Positions 45,425-55,236 are shown, counted from the stretch's first letter. The stretch is 64,000 nucleotides of DNA from Pseudomonas brassicacearum subsp. brassicacearum (GCF_008801605.1 NZ_VZPJ01000003.1:1-64000), one strand, 5' to 3'. Notes: generated by a model from the sequence alone, not told the origin. A program made the numbers and translations.

Positions 45425-46397
45425 GCCAGCGGACGAACGGCTGCGCCAGGCGATGACGCGAGTGTTGCTGGCGACGCTGCCCGGCGTGCTGGCGTTGCTG
45501 TGGTTCCATGGCTGGGGCGTGGCGCTCAACCTGCTGTTGTCCGGCGCCACTGCGCTGGCGGTCGAAGCGTTGGTGCTGCGCTTGCGACGCCGGCCACTCA
45601 AGCCCGACCTGAACGATGGCAGTGCGCTGGTCAGTGCCACGCTGCTGGCCCTGGCCTTGCCGGCCTATTGCCCCTGGTGGCTGACCGTCACGGCGGCCGC
45701 CTGCGCCTTGCTGTTGGGCAAGCACCTGTGGGGCGGCGTCGGCAGCAACCCGTTCAACCCGGCAATGCTCGGGTACGCCCTGGTACTGGTGGCGTTTCCT
45801 TCCCAGATGAGTCACTGGCCGGCGCTCCACGGCATGGGCCTGTCTGAAGGCTTGCAGCAGGTATTCGGCGCTCATCCGGCGCCCGATGCCTGGGCCGGGG
45901 CGACCGCACTGGACAGCCTGCGAATCAACACGAGTCTGACCGTCGATGAACTGTTCGCCAACGATCCTGCGTTCGGGCGTTTCGGTGGCCGGGGTGTCGA
46001 ATGGGTCAACCTGGCCTTCCTGGCGGGCGGTCTGTTTCTGCTGCAGCAACGGGTGTTCAGTTGGCATGCACCCGTGGGCATGCTGGTGAGCCTGTCCGCC
46101 GTCAGCCTGCTGTGCTGGAACGGTTCGGGTTCCGACTCCCATGGCTCGCCGCTGTTTCATCTGTTCAGCGGCGCAACCATGCTCGGCGCGTTTTTTATCG
46201 CGACCGAACCGGTCTCGGGTGCCAAGGCCCCTCTCGCCCGCCTGCTGTTTGGCGCGGGCATGGGACTGCTGGTCTATCTGATACGCACCTGGGGTGGCTA
46301 CCCCGACGGCGTGGCGTTCGCGGTGTTGCTGATGAACCTCGGCGTGCCGGCACTGGAGCGGTTTGCCGAGGCGCGACAACGGCGGCCGCTGACATGA
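45411..46397 (+). CDS. rsxD: Rnf/Rsx complex subunit D
   Basis: An integral membrane flavoprotein subunit of 328 residues, about eight helices. The family motif [19 protein letters not shown] follows the second helix region, and [17 protein letters not shown] is well conserved. FMN is attached covalently to Thr of the [ST]GAT motif in relatives; here the segment reads AWAGATAL, keeping Gly-Ala-Thr but with Ala for Ser. The start ATG 45411 with AGGTGGA upstream lies inside the rsxB end by 14 bases. Confidence 0.87.
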   Translation: MPPLEPADERLRQAMTRVLLATLPGVLALLWFHGWGVALNLLLSGATALAVEALVLRLRRRPLKPDLNDGSALVSATLLALALPAYCPWWLTVTAAACALLLGKHLWGGVGSNPFNPAMLGYALVLVAFPSQMSHWPALHGMGLSEGLQQVFGAHPAPDAWAGATALDSLRINTSLTVDELFANDPAFGRFGGRGVEWVNLAFLAGGLFLLQQRVFSWHAPVGMLVSLSAVSLLCWNGSGSDSHGSPLFHLFSGATMLGAFFIATEPVSGAKAPLARLLFGAGMGLLVYLIRTWGGYPDGVAFAVLLMNLGVPALERFAEARQRRPLT

Positions 46398-47005
46398 ACA
46401 ATCCCCTCGGCGTGGCAATCCTGACCTTGTTGATCGGCCTGGGTATCGGTGCCACTTACCTCACGCACCTCGGCACCGCCGGGCGTATCGAGACCCAGCA
46501 GCAAGCACTGGCGAACAGGGCCTTGCTCGAGGTGCTGCCCACCGACCACTATGATAACCAGCCGTTGACGCAGCCCGTTGTCACAGCCTCGGTGCCCCTG
46601 GCCCATAGCACGCTGTTGGGCGGCTACCTGGCGACTCGCGGCGGCCAACCCAGCGCCGTGCTGCTGCGTAGCCAGGCGCTGGGCTATGAAGGCAGCATCG
46701 AATTGCTGGTCGCCATCGATCCACAGGGCCGGTTGCTGGGCGTCAAGACCCTGCGTCAATCCGAGACACCCGGATTGGGCGCAGCGATTGCCGGCTGGCC
46801 GAACGCCTGGTTGCAGACCTTCACGGGTAAATCACGCCAGGCGCCTGATGACAGCGGCTGGGCCTTGAAAAAGGACCAGGGCCAGTTCGATCAACTGGCA
46901 GGCGCGACAGTGACGTCCCGGGCAGTGCTCCAGGCTGTTCACGATGCGCTGCGTTACTTCGACGAGCACAAGGCCCAGTTGATGGGGGTGGCAGCCAATG
47001 AATAA
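46394..47005 (+). CDS. rsxG: Rnf/Rsx complex subunit G
   Basis: A flavoprotein of 203 residues with one N-terminal membrane helix (about 5-25) and a periplasmic FMN-binding domain. The covalent FMN site reads LAGATVTSRAV, keeping the attachment Thr of the usual SGATxTS with Ala in place of Ser. SETPGLGAAI is another conserved element. It overlaps rsxD by four bases (ATGA) and rsxE follows with an eight-base overlap. Confidence 0.88.
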   Translation: MNNPLGVAILTLLIGLGIGATYLTHLGTAGRIETQQQALANRALLEVLPTDHYDNQPLTQPVVTASVPLAHSTLLGGYLATRGGQPSAVLLRSQALGYEGSIELLVAIDPQGRLLGVKTLRQSETPGLGAAIAGWPNAWLQTFTGKSRQAPDDSGWALKKDQGQFDQLAGATVTSRAVLQAVHDALRYFDEHKAQLMGVAANE

Positions 47006-47531
47006 GCCATGGGGACTGACACACGGCCTGCTGCTCGTCCCATTGGTCGGCGCAAGCGACTCGCTGGTTGGCGCGCTGGGGTTATGGCTCGCCTGGGCCG
47101 TGGTTCTTTTCAGCCATGGCTTGGCAATGGGGCTTGTCCGGCAACGCCTGACAGCCTGTCAACGGCTGCTCGCCGCCATCGTATTGGCCGCTACCCTGAC
47201 CACCTGCATTGGCCTTGTCGCCCAGGCCTGGGTGCTGGAATTGTATCGACCGTTGAACCTTTACGCTGGCTGGATCGCCCTGAGCTGCGTCGCGCTGGAG
47301 CATGAGGGTTTCTTCGTTGAATCCCGCTGGCTCGGACGCCTCAGGCTGGCCGGGCTGTTTGGCCTCTTGATGATCAGCCTCGGTGCCGTGCGTGGGCTGA
47401 TCGGCAGCGGCCTGCCCCTGGCCTTGCTCGCCCCCGGCGGGTTCATTCTGCTCGGGCTGCTGCTGGCGGCTCGACAGGCCTGGACGGCCGCCAAACCCCA
47501 TTCATCCGTTGAGGAAACGCCGCGCCCATGA
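46998..47531 (+). CDS. rsxE: Rnf/Rsx complex subunit E, short form
   Basis: An integral membrane partner of RsxA with six hydrophobic helices, 177 residues against about 230 in E. coli. The usual first cluster-ligand motif GLCPLLAV reads LLVPLVGA here (Cys to Val), and the second TNC motif keeps its Cys (IALSCVALEHEGF). A shortened loop between helices 4 and 5 accounts for much of the length difference. It overlaps rsxG and nth by a few bases, so the operon is compact. Confidence 0.82.
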   Translation: MNKPWGLTHGLLLVPLVGASDSLVGALGLWLAWAVVLFSHGLAMGLVRQRLTACQRLLAAIVLAATLTTCIGLVAQAWVLELYRPLNLYAGWIALSCVALEHEGFFVESRWLGRLRLAGLFGLLMISLGAVRGLIGSGLPLALLAPGGFILLGLLLAARQAWTAAKPHSSVEETPRP

Positions 47532-48166
47532 ACGCCGCAAAACGCCTGGAAATATTTCGTCGCCTTCACGAGGACAACCCGGAACCGAAAACCGAACTGG
47601 CCTATTCCTCGCCGTTCGAGTTGCTGATCGCGGTCATCCTGTCAGCCCAGTCCACCGACGTCGGCGTCAACAAAGCCACGGCCAAACTGTTCCCGGTGGC
47701 CAATACGCCGGAGGCCATCTATGCCCTGGGCGTCGAAGGACTGTCCGAGTACATCAAGACCATCGGGCTGTTCAACAGCAAGGCCAAGAACGTGATCGAG
47801 ACCTGCCGCCTGCTGATCGAGCGCCACGGCAGTGAAGTCCCGCAGACTCGCGAAGCGCTGGAAGCCCTTCCGGGGGTCGGCCGCAAAACCGCCAACGTCG
47901 TGCTCAATACCGCGTTTCGGCAGTTGACCATGGCGGTCGATACCCACATTTTCCGCGTCAGCAACCGCACCGGGCTGGCCCCCGGCAAAAACGTGGTGGA
48001 GGTCGAGAAGAAATTGATGAAATTTGTTCCCAAGGAATTCCTGCTGGACTCCCATCACTGGCTCATCCTTCACGGGCGTTACGTTTGCCTGGCGCGCAAG
48101 CCTCGCTGCGGCAGCTGCCGAATCGAAGATTTATGCGAATACAAGCACAAGACCTCCGACGATTGA
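47528..48166 (+). CDS. nth: Endonuclease III
   Basis: A DNA glycosylase/AP lyase that removes oxidised pyrimidines. It has 212 residues. The helix-hairpin-helix LPGVGRKTANVVL holds the catalytic Lys near residue 120, and the catalytic Asp is in AVDTHIFRVSNR near 138. The [4Fe-4S] cluster ligands follow the C-x6-C-x2-C-x5-C pattern in CLARKPRCGSCRIEDLC. It ends the rsx operon, overlapping rsxE by four bases. Confidence 0.96.
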   Translation: MNAAKRLEIFRRLHEDNPEPKTELAYSSPFELLIAVILSAQSTDVGVNKATAKLFPVANTPEAIYALGVEGLSEYIKTIGLFNSKAKNVIETCRLLIERHGSEVPQTREALEALPGVGRKTANVVLNTAFRQLTMAVDTHIFRVSNRTGLAPGKNVVEVEKKLMKFVPKEFLLDSHHWLILHGRYVCLARKPRCGSCRIEDLCEYKHKTSDD

Positions 48167-48273
48167 GACGCTATTGCTTTTATCGATCCATCGATTGAAA
48201 AAATCTTTTTTACCCGCCCGTGGTTTATCGATATAAGGAGCGCCAATGGCAGTCTTAGCCTGGAGTCGAACCC

Positions 48274-48456
48274 ATGAGTGCTGGCAAAGAACAACTGGAT
48301 GTAGAAGACGAATTCATCGCCGCTGAAGCCGACGACGTCGAACCTGTGGTCGTGGAAGTGGCGAAAACCAACCTGAGCAAGCGCCGCACCATTGATAACC
48401 TGCTGGAAGAGCGTCGCCTGCAGAAACAACTGGCCGATTATGACTTTGACCTCTGA
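48274..48456 (+). CDS. Small conserved hypothetical protein (PA3496-like)
   Basis: A protein of 60 residues, acidic in the first half and basic in the second (LSKRRTIDNLLEERRLQKQLADYDFDL). No membrane segment. P. aeruginosa has, from memory, an equivalent small gene directly after nth (PA3496). The high local conservation of the C-terminal helix suggests a binding role, but function is unknown. A terminator follows directly. Confidence 0.75.
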   Translation: MSAGKEQLDVEDEFIAAEADDVEPVVVEVAKTNLSKRRTIDNLLEERRLQKQLADYDFDL

Positions 48457-48461
48457 CACGT

Positions 48462-48486
48462 AAAAGCCTCCCTGATGGAGGCTTTT
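48462..48486 (+). terminator. Terminator after the small gene
   Basis: GCCTCC (48466-48471) pairs with GGAGGC (48477-48482), flanked by A and T runs that extend the stem by four pairs. It can also serve the convergent regulator gene. Confidence 0.85.
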
Positions 48487-48511
48487 TACTGAGTACGCGT
48501 GACCCGAAAAC

Positions 48512-49138
48512 TCACACCAAGCCATTGCGCTGCGCCAGTTCGATCAGGTCGACCAGCGAACGGGCATTGAGCTTCAATAACAGGCGCGTCTTGTAGGTAC
48601 TGACGGTCTTGTTGCTCAAGAACATTCCATCGGCGATCTCCTTGTTGGTCTTTCCGCGCGCCAGTTGCTGCAAGACCATCATTTCCCGCCCCGATAATCG
48701 ATCGACCATATCGGACTCACTGGCATTACCCAGACTCGACCGCACCGTATGCAATGCCTGGTTGGGAAAGTAACTGTAACCGGAAAGTACCGCCTTGATT
48801 GCACTCAGTAACTCGGTGAGATCCTGTTGCTTGCATACATACCCGGCCGCCCCCGTCTGCATGCAACGCATCGAAAAATGTCCCGGTGCCTGGGAAGTCA
48901 GCACCAACACTTTCATGGGTGAAGGAATGGCCGTCAGGCGAGCGATGACTTCCAATCCGTCCAGCTTCGGAATACCGATATCGAGAATGACAATATCGGG
49001 CATAAGTTCGCGAGCAAACTGTAACGCATCGACGCCATTATCGGTTTCGGCAACGACTTCATAACCATGACGCTCCATCAGCAAACGTACAGCAAGACGA
49101 ATGACGGGATGATCATCCACGATCAGCACTTTATTCAT
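48512..49138 (-). CDS. LuxR-type response regulator
   Basis: An orphan NarL/FixJ-family regulator of 208 residues from ATG 49138. The receiver (about 3-115) has DDHP at the acidic pocket, phospho-acceptor Asp53 (VILDIGIPKLDG) and Lys in YVCKQQDL. The C-terminal helix-turn-helix (about 140-205) is LSGREMMVLQQLARGKTNKEIADGM and SNKTVSTYKTRLL. No kinase is adjacent, so the partner is elsewhere. Similar RcsB/EvgA-type regulators control biofilm or acid responses. Confidence 0.87.
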   Translation of the reverse strand: MNKVLIVDDHPVIRLAVRLLMERHGYEVVAETDNGVDALQFARELMPDIVILDIGIPKLDGLEVIARLTAIPSPMKVLVLTSQAPGHFSMRCMQTGAAGYVCKQQDLTELLSAIKAVLSGYSYFPNQALHTVRSSLGNASESDMVDRLSGREMMVLQQLARGKTNKEIADGMFLSNKTVSTYKTRLLLKLNARSLVDLIELAQRNGLV

Positions 49139-49608
49139 GGGCAAATCCAACTTCGCTGTTCGAATTTTTAGAGCACGCACAATAGCCTAGTCATTTCTAC
49201 CTTGGCATGCTGCCCCCCCCTGAACGCTCGCATCGAGAGACAGAACCTACAAGCTATACAGAATATTCCTACAAATCGCCGCAAAAAAAATGTGTCATGG
49301 ATTTTTTTAAAGAGAAGGAATGGCCGTTCTTAACAATCCCGAAACCCTATGAACAATGCGCTCTTTCACCGCCATACCCACCTGCAGGCAGCCCACTGAA
49401 AAGCGCTTTATTCATAGAAAGTAACTGAATTATTTACTGTCAAAACTGACTTCCACTCACTTAAGGAAGAGAAATTCATATATAAAACACACTCAGACGC
49501 CTAATATTCAACATGGCCGGCCATTGCGCCTTCGCCTATATTTCATTAGGCATGGACTGCCACTTTCCAACTCACTCTCCGAGCACAAGTATTCCATGAG
49601 CATTAACC
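49139..49608. other. AT-rich intergenic region
   Basis: This 470-base stretch is notably A/T-rich for the genome. Short frames in it have no ribosome-binding site or codon bias. It carries the promoters of the divergent regulator and of the two-TM protein gene by position. Confidence 0.5.
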
Positions 49609-50091
49609 ATGAACAAACCGTTGAAGACCATAACCAACCCCATGACCCTCATCGCCATATTCGCAACTTTATCCGAAACTTCCGCAGCGATTTCCCTGCC
49701 CTTTCTGGATGACCAGGATCGTGAATACTATCTCTGGTTCCTGATCAGTTTTCCTTTTTATCTATTGCTGCTTTTTTTCATAACGCTCAACTTCAATTAT
49801 CGCTCCTTGTATTCGCCTTCGGATTTTCGCAAGAGCAAACATTTCATAAAGACCATGGATGATTCGCCCTGTCGACGCAAACGACAGCTACGTCGGGCGG
49901 AGGACGTCAAAGAACTGCTGGTCATACGTCTTCATCGACGCAGGCACGAACCAGACAGCCTTTGTATCGTATGCAGCCAATCGAAACGCCCGATCGAACC
50001 CCGTCGATCAAGACATTTGAAGCAAGCCAGCATCGTCGTGTACGTCATCTACAGCAACGCAGGCCTGGCAACGCAAGGGCAGGATGAATGA
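49609..50091 (+). CDS. Hypothetical protein with two membrane helices
   Basis: A protein of 160 residues. The first 80 carry two helices and a recognisable segment (NPMTLIAIFATLSETSA and LISFPFYLLLLFFITLNFNYRSLYSPSDF). I recall this TM module in various uncharacterised bacterial proteins. The C-terminal half is strongly basic (RRKRQLRRAEDVKELLVIRLHRRRHE) and looks less ordered. Codon use is more A/T-rich than in neighbours. It may be a fused or truncated form of the module. Function unknown. Confidence 0.55.
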   Translation: MNKPLKTITNPMTLIAIFATLSETSAAISLPFLDDQDREYYLWFLISFPFYLLLLFFITLNFNYRSLYSPSDFRKSKHFIKTMDDSPCRRKRQLRRAEDVKELLVIRLHRRRHEPDSLCIVCSQSKRPIEPRRSRHLKQASIVVYVIYSNAGLATQGQDE

Positions 50092-50143
50092 GCGACCGAG
50101 GGCAGCGCCGCAGCAAGGGTCACACAAAAAAAGGGCAAAAAAA

Positions 50144-50164
50144 CGGCCTGCTCATGGCAGGCCG
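50144..50164 (-). terminator. argG terminator
   Basis: CGGCCTGC (50144-50151) pairs with GCAGGCCG (50157-50164). On the minus strand it is followed by a run of T (the A run at 50137-50143). It lies 17 bases past the argG stop. Confidence 0.88.
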
Positions 50165-50181
50165 CTTTCATGTCAACAGGG

Positions 50182-51399
50182 TCAGAACAACTTGCGACCC
50201 TTGTTCGCCGCGATGCGCATGCGCAGGGCGTTGAGCTTGATGAAGCCAGCCGCGTCAGCCTGGTTGTAGGCACCGCCGTCTTCTTCGAAGGTCGCGATGT
50301 TGGCATCGAACAGCGACTCGTCGGACTTGCGCCCGGTGACGATCACGTTGCCCTTGTACAGCTTCAGGCGGACCACGCCATTCACGTGAGCCTGGGAGGC
50401 GTCGATCATCTGTTGCAGCATCAGACGCTCCGGGCTCCACCAGTAGCCGGTGTAGATCAGGCTGGCGTACTTGGGCATCAACTCGTCTTTGAGGTGAGCC
50501 ACTTCGCGGTCCAGGGTGATCGACTCGATCGCCCGGTGGGCGCGCAGCATGATGGTGCCGCCTGGGGTTTCGTAGCAACCGCGGGACTTCATGCCCACAT
50601 AACGGTTTTCGACGATGTCCAGACGACCGATGCCGTGTTCGCCACCGATGCGGTTCAGGGTCGCCAGCACAGTGGCCGGGCTCATCTCAACGCCGTCCAG
50701 AGCGACGATATCGCCGTTGCGATAGGTCAGTTCCAGGTATTGCGGGGTATCAGGAGCCTTCTCCGGGGAGACGGTCCAGCGCCACATGTCTTCTTCGTGC
50801 TCGGTCCAGGTGTCTTCCAGCACGCCGCCTTCATAGGAGATGTGCAGCAGGTTGGCATCCATCGAGTACGGGGATTTTTTCTTGCCGTGGCGCTCGATCG
50901 GAATAGCGTGCTTCTCGGCGTAGTCCATCAGTTTTTCACGGGACAGCAAGTCCCATTCACGCCACGGGGCAATGACTTTCACGCCCGGCTTGAGGGCATA
51001 GGCACCCAGTTCGAAACGCACCTGGTCGTTGCCTTTGCCGGTGGCGCCATGGGAAATGGCATCGGCACCGGTTTCGTTGGCGATTTCGATCAGGCGCTTG
51101 GCGATCAACGGACGGGCGATGGAGGTACCCAGCAGGTACTCGCCTTCGTAAACGGTGTTGGCGCGGAACATCGGGAACACGAAGTCGCGGACGAACTCTT
51201 CGCGCAGGTCATCGATGTAGATCTCTTTGACGCCCATGGCCTGGGCCTTGGCGCGTGCAGGCTCGACTTCTTCGCCCTGCCCCAGGTCAGCGGTGAAGGT
51301 CACCACTTCGCAGTTATAAGTGTCCTGCAGCCACTTGAGGATCACCGAAGTGTCCAGGCCGCCGGAATACGCCAGAACGACCTTGTTTACGTCCGCCAT
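50182..51399 (-). CDS. argG: Argininosuccinate synthase
   Basis: Joins citrulline and aspartate with ATP to argininosuccinate in arginine synthesis. It has 405 residues, standard. The ATP-binding N-terminal motif is [18 protein letters not shown] near residue 8, and [16 protein letters not shown] near residue 115 is diagnostic. It is monocistronic with its own terminator. argF, the preceding step, lies about 8.6 kb away on the other strand. Confidence 0.97.
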   Translation of the reverse strand: MADVNKVVLAYSGGLDTSVILKWLQDTYNCEVVTFTADLGQGEEVEPARAKAQAMGVKEIYIDDLREEFVRDFVFPMFRANTVYEGEYLLGTSIARPLIAKRLIEIANETGADAISHGATGKGNDQVRFELGAYALKPGVKVIAPWREWDLLSREKLMDYAEKHAIPIERHGKKKSPYSMDANLLHISYEGGVLEDTWTEHEEDMWRWTVSPEKAPDTPQYLELTYRNGDIVALDGVEMSPATVLATLNRIGGEHGIGRLDIVENRYVGMKSRGCYETPGGTIMLRAHRAIESITLDREVAHLKDELMPKYASLIYTGYWWSPERLMLQQMIDASQAHVNGVVRLKLYKGNVIVTGRKSDESLFDANIATFEEDGGAYNQADAAGFIKLNALRMRIAANKGRKLF

Positions 51400-51527
51400 G
51401 CCATCACTCCACGGGTTGTACGGAAAGCCGGGAAGTCTAACGTCCAGCGCGGATAATTTACAGGGGCGCGACAGCTTATGACGACGAAGCGACAGATTAT
51501 GTCGAGCGTGCGACGGTCAAAATCGAC

Positions 51528-52505
51528 TCAGGACGTCCGTGCCGTAGCCCCAGCGGGCGCCTTGGCCGGCGCTGCGGTTGGCGCCGGAGCCTTGGCAGGC
51601 GCGGCAGTGGGCGCGGGCTGCGCGGCGGGTGCCTGCGGTGCCGGCGCTTCGGTCGGCGCCACGCGCTCCAGGCGCACGACTACGCGACGGTTCTTGGCTC
51701 GGTTGGCGGCGTTGGTGTTGGGCACCAGGGGATAACGCTCGCCGTGGAAGCGCAGGGTAATCTGCGACTCCTGGAAGCCATTGGCCTTGAAGAAGTCCTG
51801 GACCGCCAGGGCCCGGCGGCGTGACAGCTCACGGTTGGTCAGGCGGTTGCCGCTGTTGTCGGAGTGGCCGTCAAGCTCGACATGATTGACGCTGGGGTCG
51901 GCCTTGATGAAGTCGAGCATCACCTGCAACTGCGCCTTGGCATGGGCATCGAGTTCGGCAGCTTCGCCGGGGAAGCCGATCTGTGTCTGTTTCACCTGCT
52001 CGAAATTCTTTGGCAACAGTTTTGCCACGCAGCCTTGATAGTCGTTGAAGGCCTTGCTGAAACGCACCGGCAGCAGACGGACTTCCGAGACTCGCCCGTC
52101 CTCGGTGTTGCGGCGCACCACGGGGCTGCGACCTTCCATCAGCCCACTGATCAAGCGGCCAGCCTGGACCTGGGAGCTGTTGAACAGTACGTCGCCGCTG
52201 CCGATGCTGACCGAGCCCAGGTTGATATCGCCCCGCCCCGGCTGCCACGGTGCGGCGGCCGCCAGCAAGGTTGCCGAACCGCCACCAAGCATCGGGTTAT
52301 AGGTCTTGAGGCGAAACGTCGCCTGTTCGCCCGCCCGGCGCACGAATTCGCCACTGCCAAAATCAGTGATCGGCTGGCTCAGCCGGCACTCGAACTTGTC
52401 GCCTTCGACCGTCCACTCAATGCTCTCCAGACGGGTCTGGAAAGTGAGCGCCATGGCGGGAAGGCTGGCAAACACACTGAGCAAGGCTAGATAACGCTGG
52501 CGCAC
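51528..52505 (-). CDS. motY: Sodium-type flagellar-like protein MotY (OmpA family)
   Basis: A periplasmic protein of 325 residues from GTG 52505 (GGAG six bases upstream). A signal peptide (about 1-20, ending AMA) is followed by a MotY N-terminal domain and an OmpA-type peptidoglycan-binding domain (VNHVELDGHSDNSGNRLTNRELS). MotY forms the T-ring of polar flagella and stabilises the stator, and P. aeruginosa has it beside argG and pyrC, from memory. The C-terminal 40 residues are Ala/Pro-rich imperfect repeats (PTAAPAKAPAP). Confidence 0.85.
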   Translation of the reverse strand: MRQRYLALLSVFASLPAMALTFQTRLESIEWTVEGDKFECRLSQPITDFGSGEFVRRAGEQATFRLKTYNPMLGGGSATLLAAAAPWQPGRGDINLGSVSIGSGDVLFNSSQVQAGRLISGLMEGRSPVVRRNTEDGRVSEVRLLPVRFSKAFNDYQGCVAKLLPKNFEQVKQTQIGFPGEAAELDAHAKAQLQVMLDFIKADPSVNHVELDGHSDNSGNRLTNRELSRRRALAVQDFFKANGFQESQITLRFHGERYPLVPNTNAANRAKNRRVVVRLERVAPTEAPAPQAPAAQPAPTAAPAKAPAPTAAPAKAPAGATARTS

Positions 52506-52695
52506 GGGAGGCTCCACTGACTTTTATACAAAGATCGACGCATGCTGGAGGCATGACGCCTGTCCGGCGCACTGCACGGATTCGTGGCACACCTGTAGGA
52601 GCTATCGGTAAGTTGCGGCAGAACTTGATAGCGGGTGCCTGAATCGGTCTTTTCCGGTAGCATTCCCACAGTTTGACCCGCCTGGAAGCCCCCCA

Positions 52696-53742
52696 ATGTC
52701 CGACCGCCTGACCCTGCTGCGTCCCGACGACTGGCATATTCATCTTCGCGATGGTGCTGTGTTGACCCATACCGTCGCCGATGTCGCGCGCACCTTCGGG
52801 CGCGCAATCATCATGCCTAACCTGGTTCCGCCAGTGCGCAACGCCGCCGAGGCCGACGGCTATCGCCAGCGCATCCTCGCCGCACGCCCGGCTGGCAGCC
52901 GCTTCGAACCGTTGATGGTGCTTTACCTCACCGACCGCACCCAGCCCGAAGAGATCCGCGAGGCCAAGGCCAGCGGCTTCGTCCATGCCGCCAAGCTGTA
53001 CCCGGCCGGTGCCACCACCAACTCCGACTCCGGCGTCACCAGCATCGACAAGATTTTCCCGGCGCTGGAGGCCATGGCCGAAGTCGGCATGCCGTTGTTG
53101 ATCCATGGTGAAGTCACCCGGGGCGACGTCGACGTGTTCGACCGCGAGAAAATCTTCATCGACGAGCACATGCGCCGCGTCGTGGAGCGTTTCCCGACGC
53201 TCAAGGTGGTGTTCGAACACATCACCACCGGCGATGCCGTGCAGTTCGTCAACGAGGCACCGGCCAACGTCGGCGCGACCATTACCGCCCATCACCTGCT
53301 GTACAACCGCAACCACATGCTGGTGGGCGGGATCCGGCCGCACTTCTATTGCCTGCCGATCCTCAAGCGCAATACCCACCAGGAAGCCTTGCTGGACGCC
53401 GCCACCAGCGGCAGCGCCAAGTTTTTCCTTGGCACCGACTCGGCACCCCACGCCCAGCACGCCAAGGAAGCGGCCTGCGGTTGCGCCGGCTGCTACACCG
53501 CCTATGCCGCCATCGAGATGTACGCCGAGGCGTTCGAACAGCGCAACGCGCTGGACAAACTCGAAGGTTTCGCCAGCCTGCATGGCCCGCGTTTCTATGG
53601 CCTGCCGGTGAACACCGATCGTATTACCCTGGTTCGCGATGAGTGGACCGCCCCCGCCAGCCTGCCTTTCGGCGACCTGGCTGTCATCCCGCTGCGCGCC
53701 GGTGAAAAACTGCGCTGGCGCCTGCTGGAGGAAAACGCGTGA
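52696..53742 (+). CDS. pyrC: Dihydroorotase
   Basis: Converts carbamoyl aspartate to dihydroorotate in pyrimidine synthesis. It has 348 residues of the class-II, E. coli-type enzyme. Metal-ligand motifs seen: HIHLRDG near residue 15, the carboxylated Lys in [14 protein letters not shown] near residue 100, LIHGEV, and the Asp of TDSAPH near residue 250. The rnt start codon overlaps its stop by four bases. Confidence 0.96.
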   Translation: MSDRLTLLRPDDWHIHLRDGAVLTHTVADVARTFGRAIIMPNLVPPVRNAAEADGYRQRILAARPAGSRFEPLMVLYLTDRTQPEEIREAKASGFVHAAKLYPAGATTNSDSGVTSIDKIFPALEAMAEVGMPLLIHGEVTRGDVDVFDREKIFIDEHMRRVVERFPTLKVVFEHITTGDAVQFVNEAPANVGATITAHHLLYNRNHMLVGGIRPHFYCLPILKRNTHQEALLDAATSGSAKFFLGTDSAPHAQHAKEAACGCAGCYTAYAAIEMYAEAFEQRNALDKLEGFASLHGPRFYGLPVNTDRITLVRDEWTAPASLPFGDLAVIPLRAGEKLRWRLLEENA

Positions 53743-54416
53743 GTGAAGATCATTTCGACGACGAACTGGACGGCAACGGTGGTTCGGGCGGCGCCCGTCA
53801 CCCCATGGCTGCTCGGTTCCGTGGCTATCTGCCGGTTGTCGTCGACGTAGAAACCGGCGGTTTCAACTCCGCCACCGACGCCTTGCTGGAAATCGCGGCG
53901 ACCACCATCGGCATGGACGAAAAAGGCTTTGTGTTCCCTGACCACACCTACTTCTTCCGTGTCGAACCGTTCGAAGGCGCCAACGTCGAAGCGGCGGCCC
54001 TGGAGTTCACCGGGATCAAGCTCGATCACCCGTTGCGCATGGCAGTCAGCGAAGAAACGGCCCTGACCGACATCTTCCGTGGCGTGCGCAAGGCGCTCAA
54101 GGCCAACGGTTGCAAGCGAGCGATCCTGGTCGGCCACAACAGCAGCTTCGACCTGGGCTTCCTCAACGCCGCCGTCGCGCGCCTGGACATGAAGCGCAAC
54201 CCGTTCCACCCGTTCTCCAGCTTCGACACCGCGACCCTGGCTGGCCTGGCGTACGGCCAGACCGTCCTGGCCAAGGCGTGCCAGGCGGCTGACATCGATT
54301 TCGATGGCCGTGAAGCCCACTCGGCCCGCTACGACACCGAGAAGACCGCCGAGCTGTTCTGCGGCATCGTCAACCGGTGGAAAGAGATGGGTGGCTGGCA
54401 GGATTTCGACGACTAA
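53739..54416 (+). CDS. rnt: Ribonuclease T
   Basis: A DEDD-family 3'-5' exoribonuclease that trims tRNA and other stable RNAs. It has 225 residues. Exo I is [10 protein letters not shown], Exo II near [12 protein letters not shown], and Exo III is [14 protein letters not shown] (DEDDh type). The start is GTG 53739, coupled to the pyrC stop. The N-terminus before the Exo I motif carries an acidic, Gly-rich tail ([17 protein letters not shown]). Confidence 0.94.
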   Translation: MSEDHFDDELDGNGGSGGARHPMAARFRGYLPVVVDVETGGFNSATDALLEIAATTIGMDEKGFVFPDHTYFFRVEPFEGANVEAAALEFTGIKLDHPLRMAVSEETALTDIFRGVRKALKANGCKRAILVGHNSSFDLGFLNAAVARLDMKRNPFHPFSSFDTATLAGLAYGQTVLAKACQAADIDFDGREAHSARYDTEKTAELFCGIVNRWKEMGGWQDFDD

Positions 54417-54442
54417 CCAGTAGAGCCATTGTGGCGGCCCTC

Positions 54443-54529
54443 CGTGGGAGCAAAGCTTGCTCGCGACACAGGCGACTCGGTCTTTGGAAGACCGCATCGC
54501 AGCCATCGCGGGCAAGCCTTGCTCTCACA
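54443..54529. repeat. Inverted pair of REP-type repeats
   Basis: Copies at 54443-54468 and 54505-54529 in opposite orientation lie between convergent rnt and the peroxiredoxin gene. Confidence 0.8.
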
Positions 54530-54583
54530 GATAAATTCCTTCGCCATAAGGTCCTGTGTTTCAGCCGGCAAGTTTGAAACGCC

Positions 54584-54622
54584 CATAAAAAAACCGGCCC
54601 ATCATGGGCCGGTTTTTTTATG
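54584..54622. terminator. Bidirectional terminator between rnt and peroxiredoxin
   Basis: A perfect 18-bp stem including A/T tracts (54584-54601 with 54605-54622) has a 3-base loop. The A and T runs give terminator activity on both strands. Confidence 0.93.
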
Positions 54623-54633
54623 CCTCGGTGCGC

Positions 54634-55236
54634 TTACAGCTTGTCGCTGTGCTCGCCCAGGTAAGCGGCAACGCCTTCAGGCGAAGCGGTCATGCCCTTG
54701 TCGCCTTTTTTCCAGTTGGCCGGGCAAACTTCGCCGTGCTCTTCGTGGAATTGCAGCGCATCGACCAGACGGATCAGTTCTTCCATGTTACGGCCCAGTG
54801 GCAGGTCGTTGATGATCTGCGAACGGACAACGCCTTTGTCGTCGATCAGGAACGCGCCACGGAAGGCCACGCCGCCTTCGGACTCAACGTCATAGGCCTT
54901 GGCGATTTCGTGCTTCATGTCGGCAGCCATGGTGTATTTCACCTGACCGATACCGCCATTGTTGATCGGGGTGTTGCGCCAGGCGTTGTGGGTGAAGTGC
55001 GAGTCGATCGAAACAGCGACCACTTCGACGTTGCGCGCCTTGAAATCATCCATGCGGTGATCCAGTGCGATCAGCTCGGACGGGCAGACGAAGGTGAAGT
55101 CCAGTGGATAGAAGAACACCAGGCCGTATTTGCCTTTGATGGCCGAGGACAGGGTGAAGCTGTCGACGATTTCGCCGTTGCCGAGGACGGCTGGAACGGT
55201 GAAGTCTGGGGCTTGTTTGCCTACGAGTACGCTCAT
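54634..55236 (-). CDS. 2-Cys peroxiredoxin (AhpC/TSA family)
   Basis: Reduces hydrogen peroxide and organic peroxides. It has 200 residues from ATG 55236 with AGGAG nine bases upstream. The peroxidatic Cys is in FVCPSELIAL near residue 50, and the resolving Cys in EVCPANWKKG near residue 170, so it is a typical 2-Cys enzyme. An imperfect inverted repeat (55283-55302, CTGTC...GACAG) upstream could be an operator. The neighbouring iron-storage genes suggest a link to oxidative and iron stress. Confidence 0.92.
   Translation of the reverse strand: MSVLVGKQAPDFTVPAVLGNGEIVDSFTLSSAIKGKYGLVFFYPLDFTFVCPSELIALDHRMDDFKARNVEVVAVSIDSHFTHNAWRNTPINNGGIGQVKYTMAADMKHEIAKAYDVESEGGVAFRGAFLIDDKGVVRSQIINDLPLGRNMEELIRLVDALQFHEEHGEVCPANWKKGDKGMTASPEGVAAYLGEHSDKL

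Noticed and set aside
49207..49428. Short frame in the A/T-rich gap before the two-TM gene
   Set aside because: No ribosome-binding site and no coding pattern; TTG/CTG-type start and stop composition look random.
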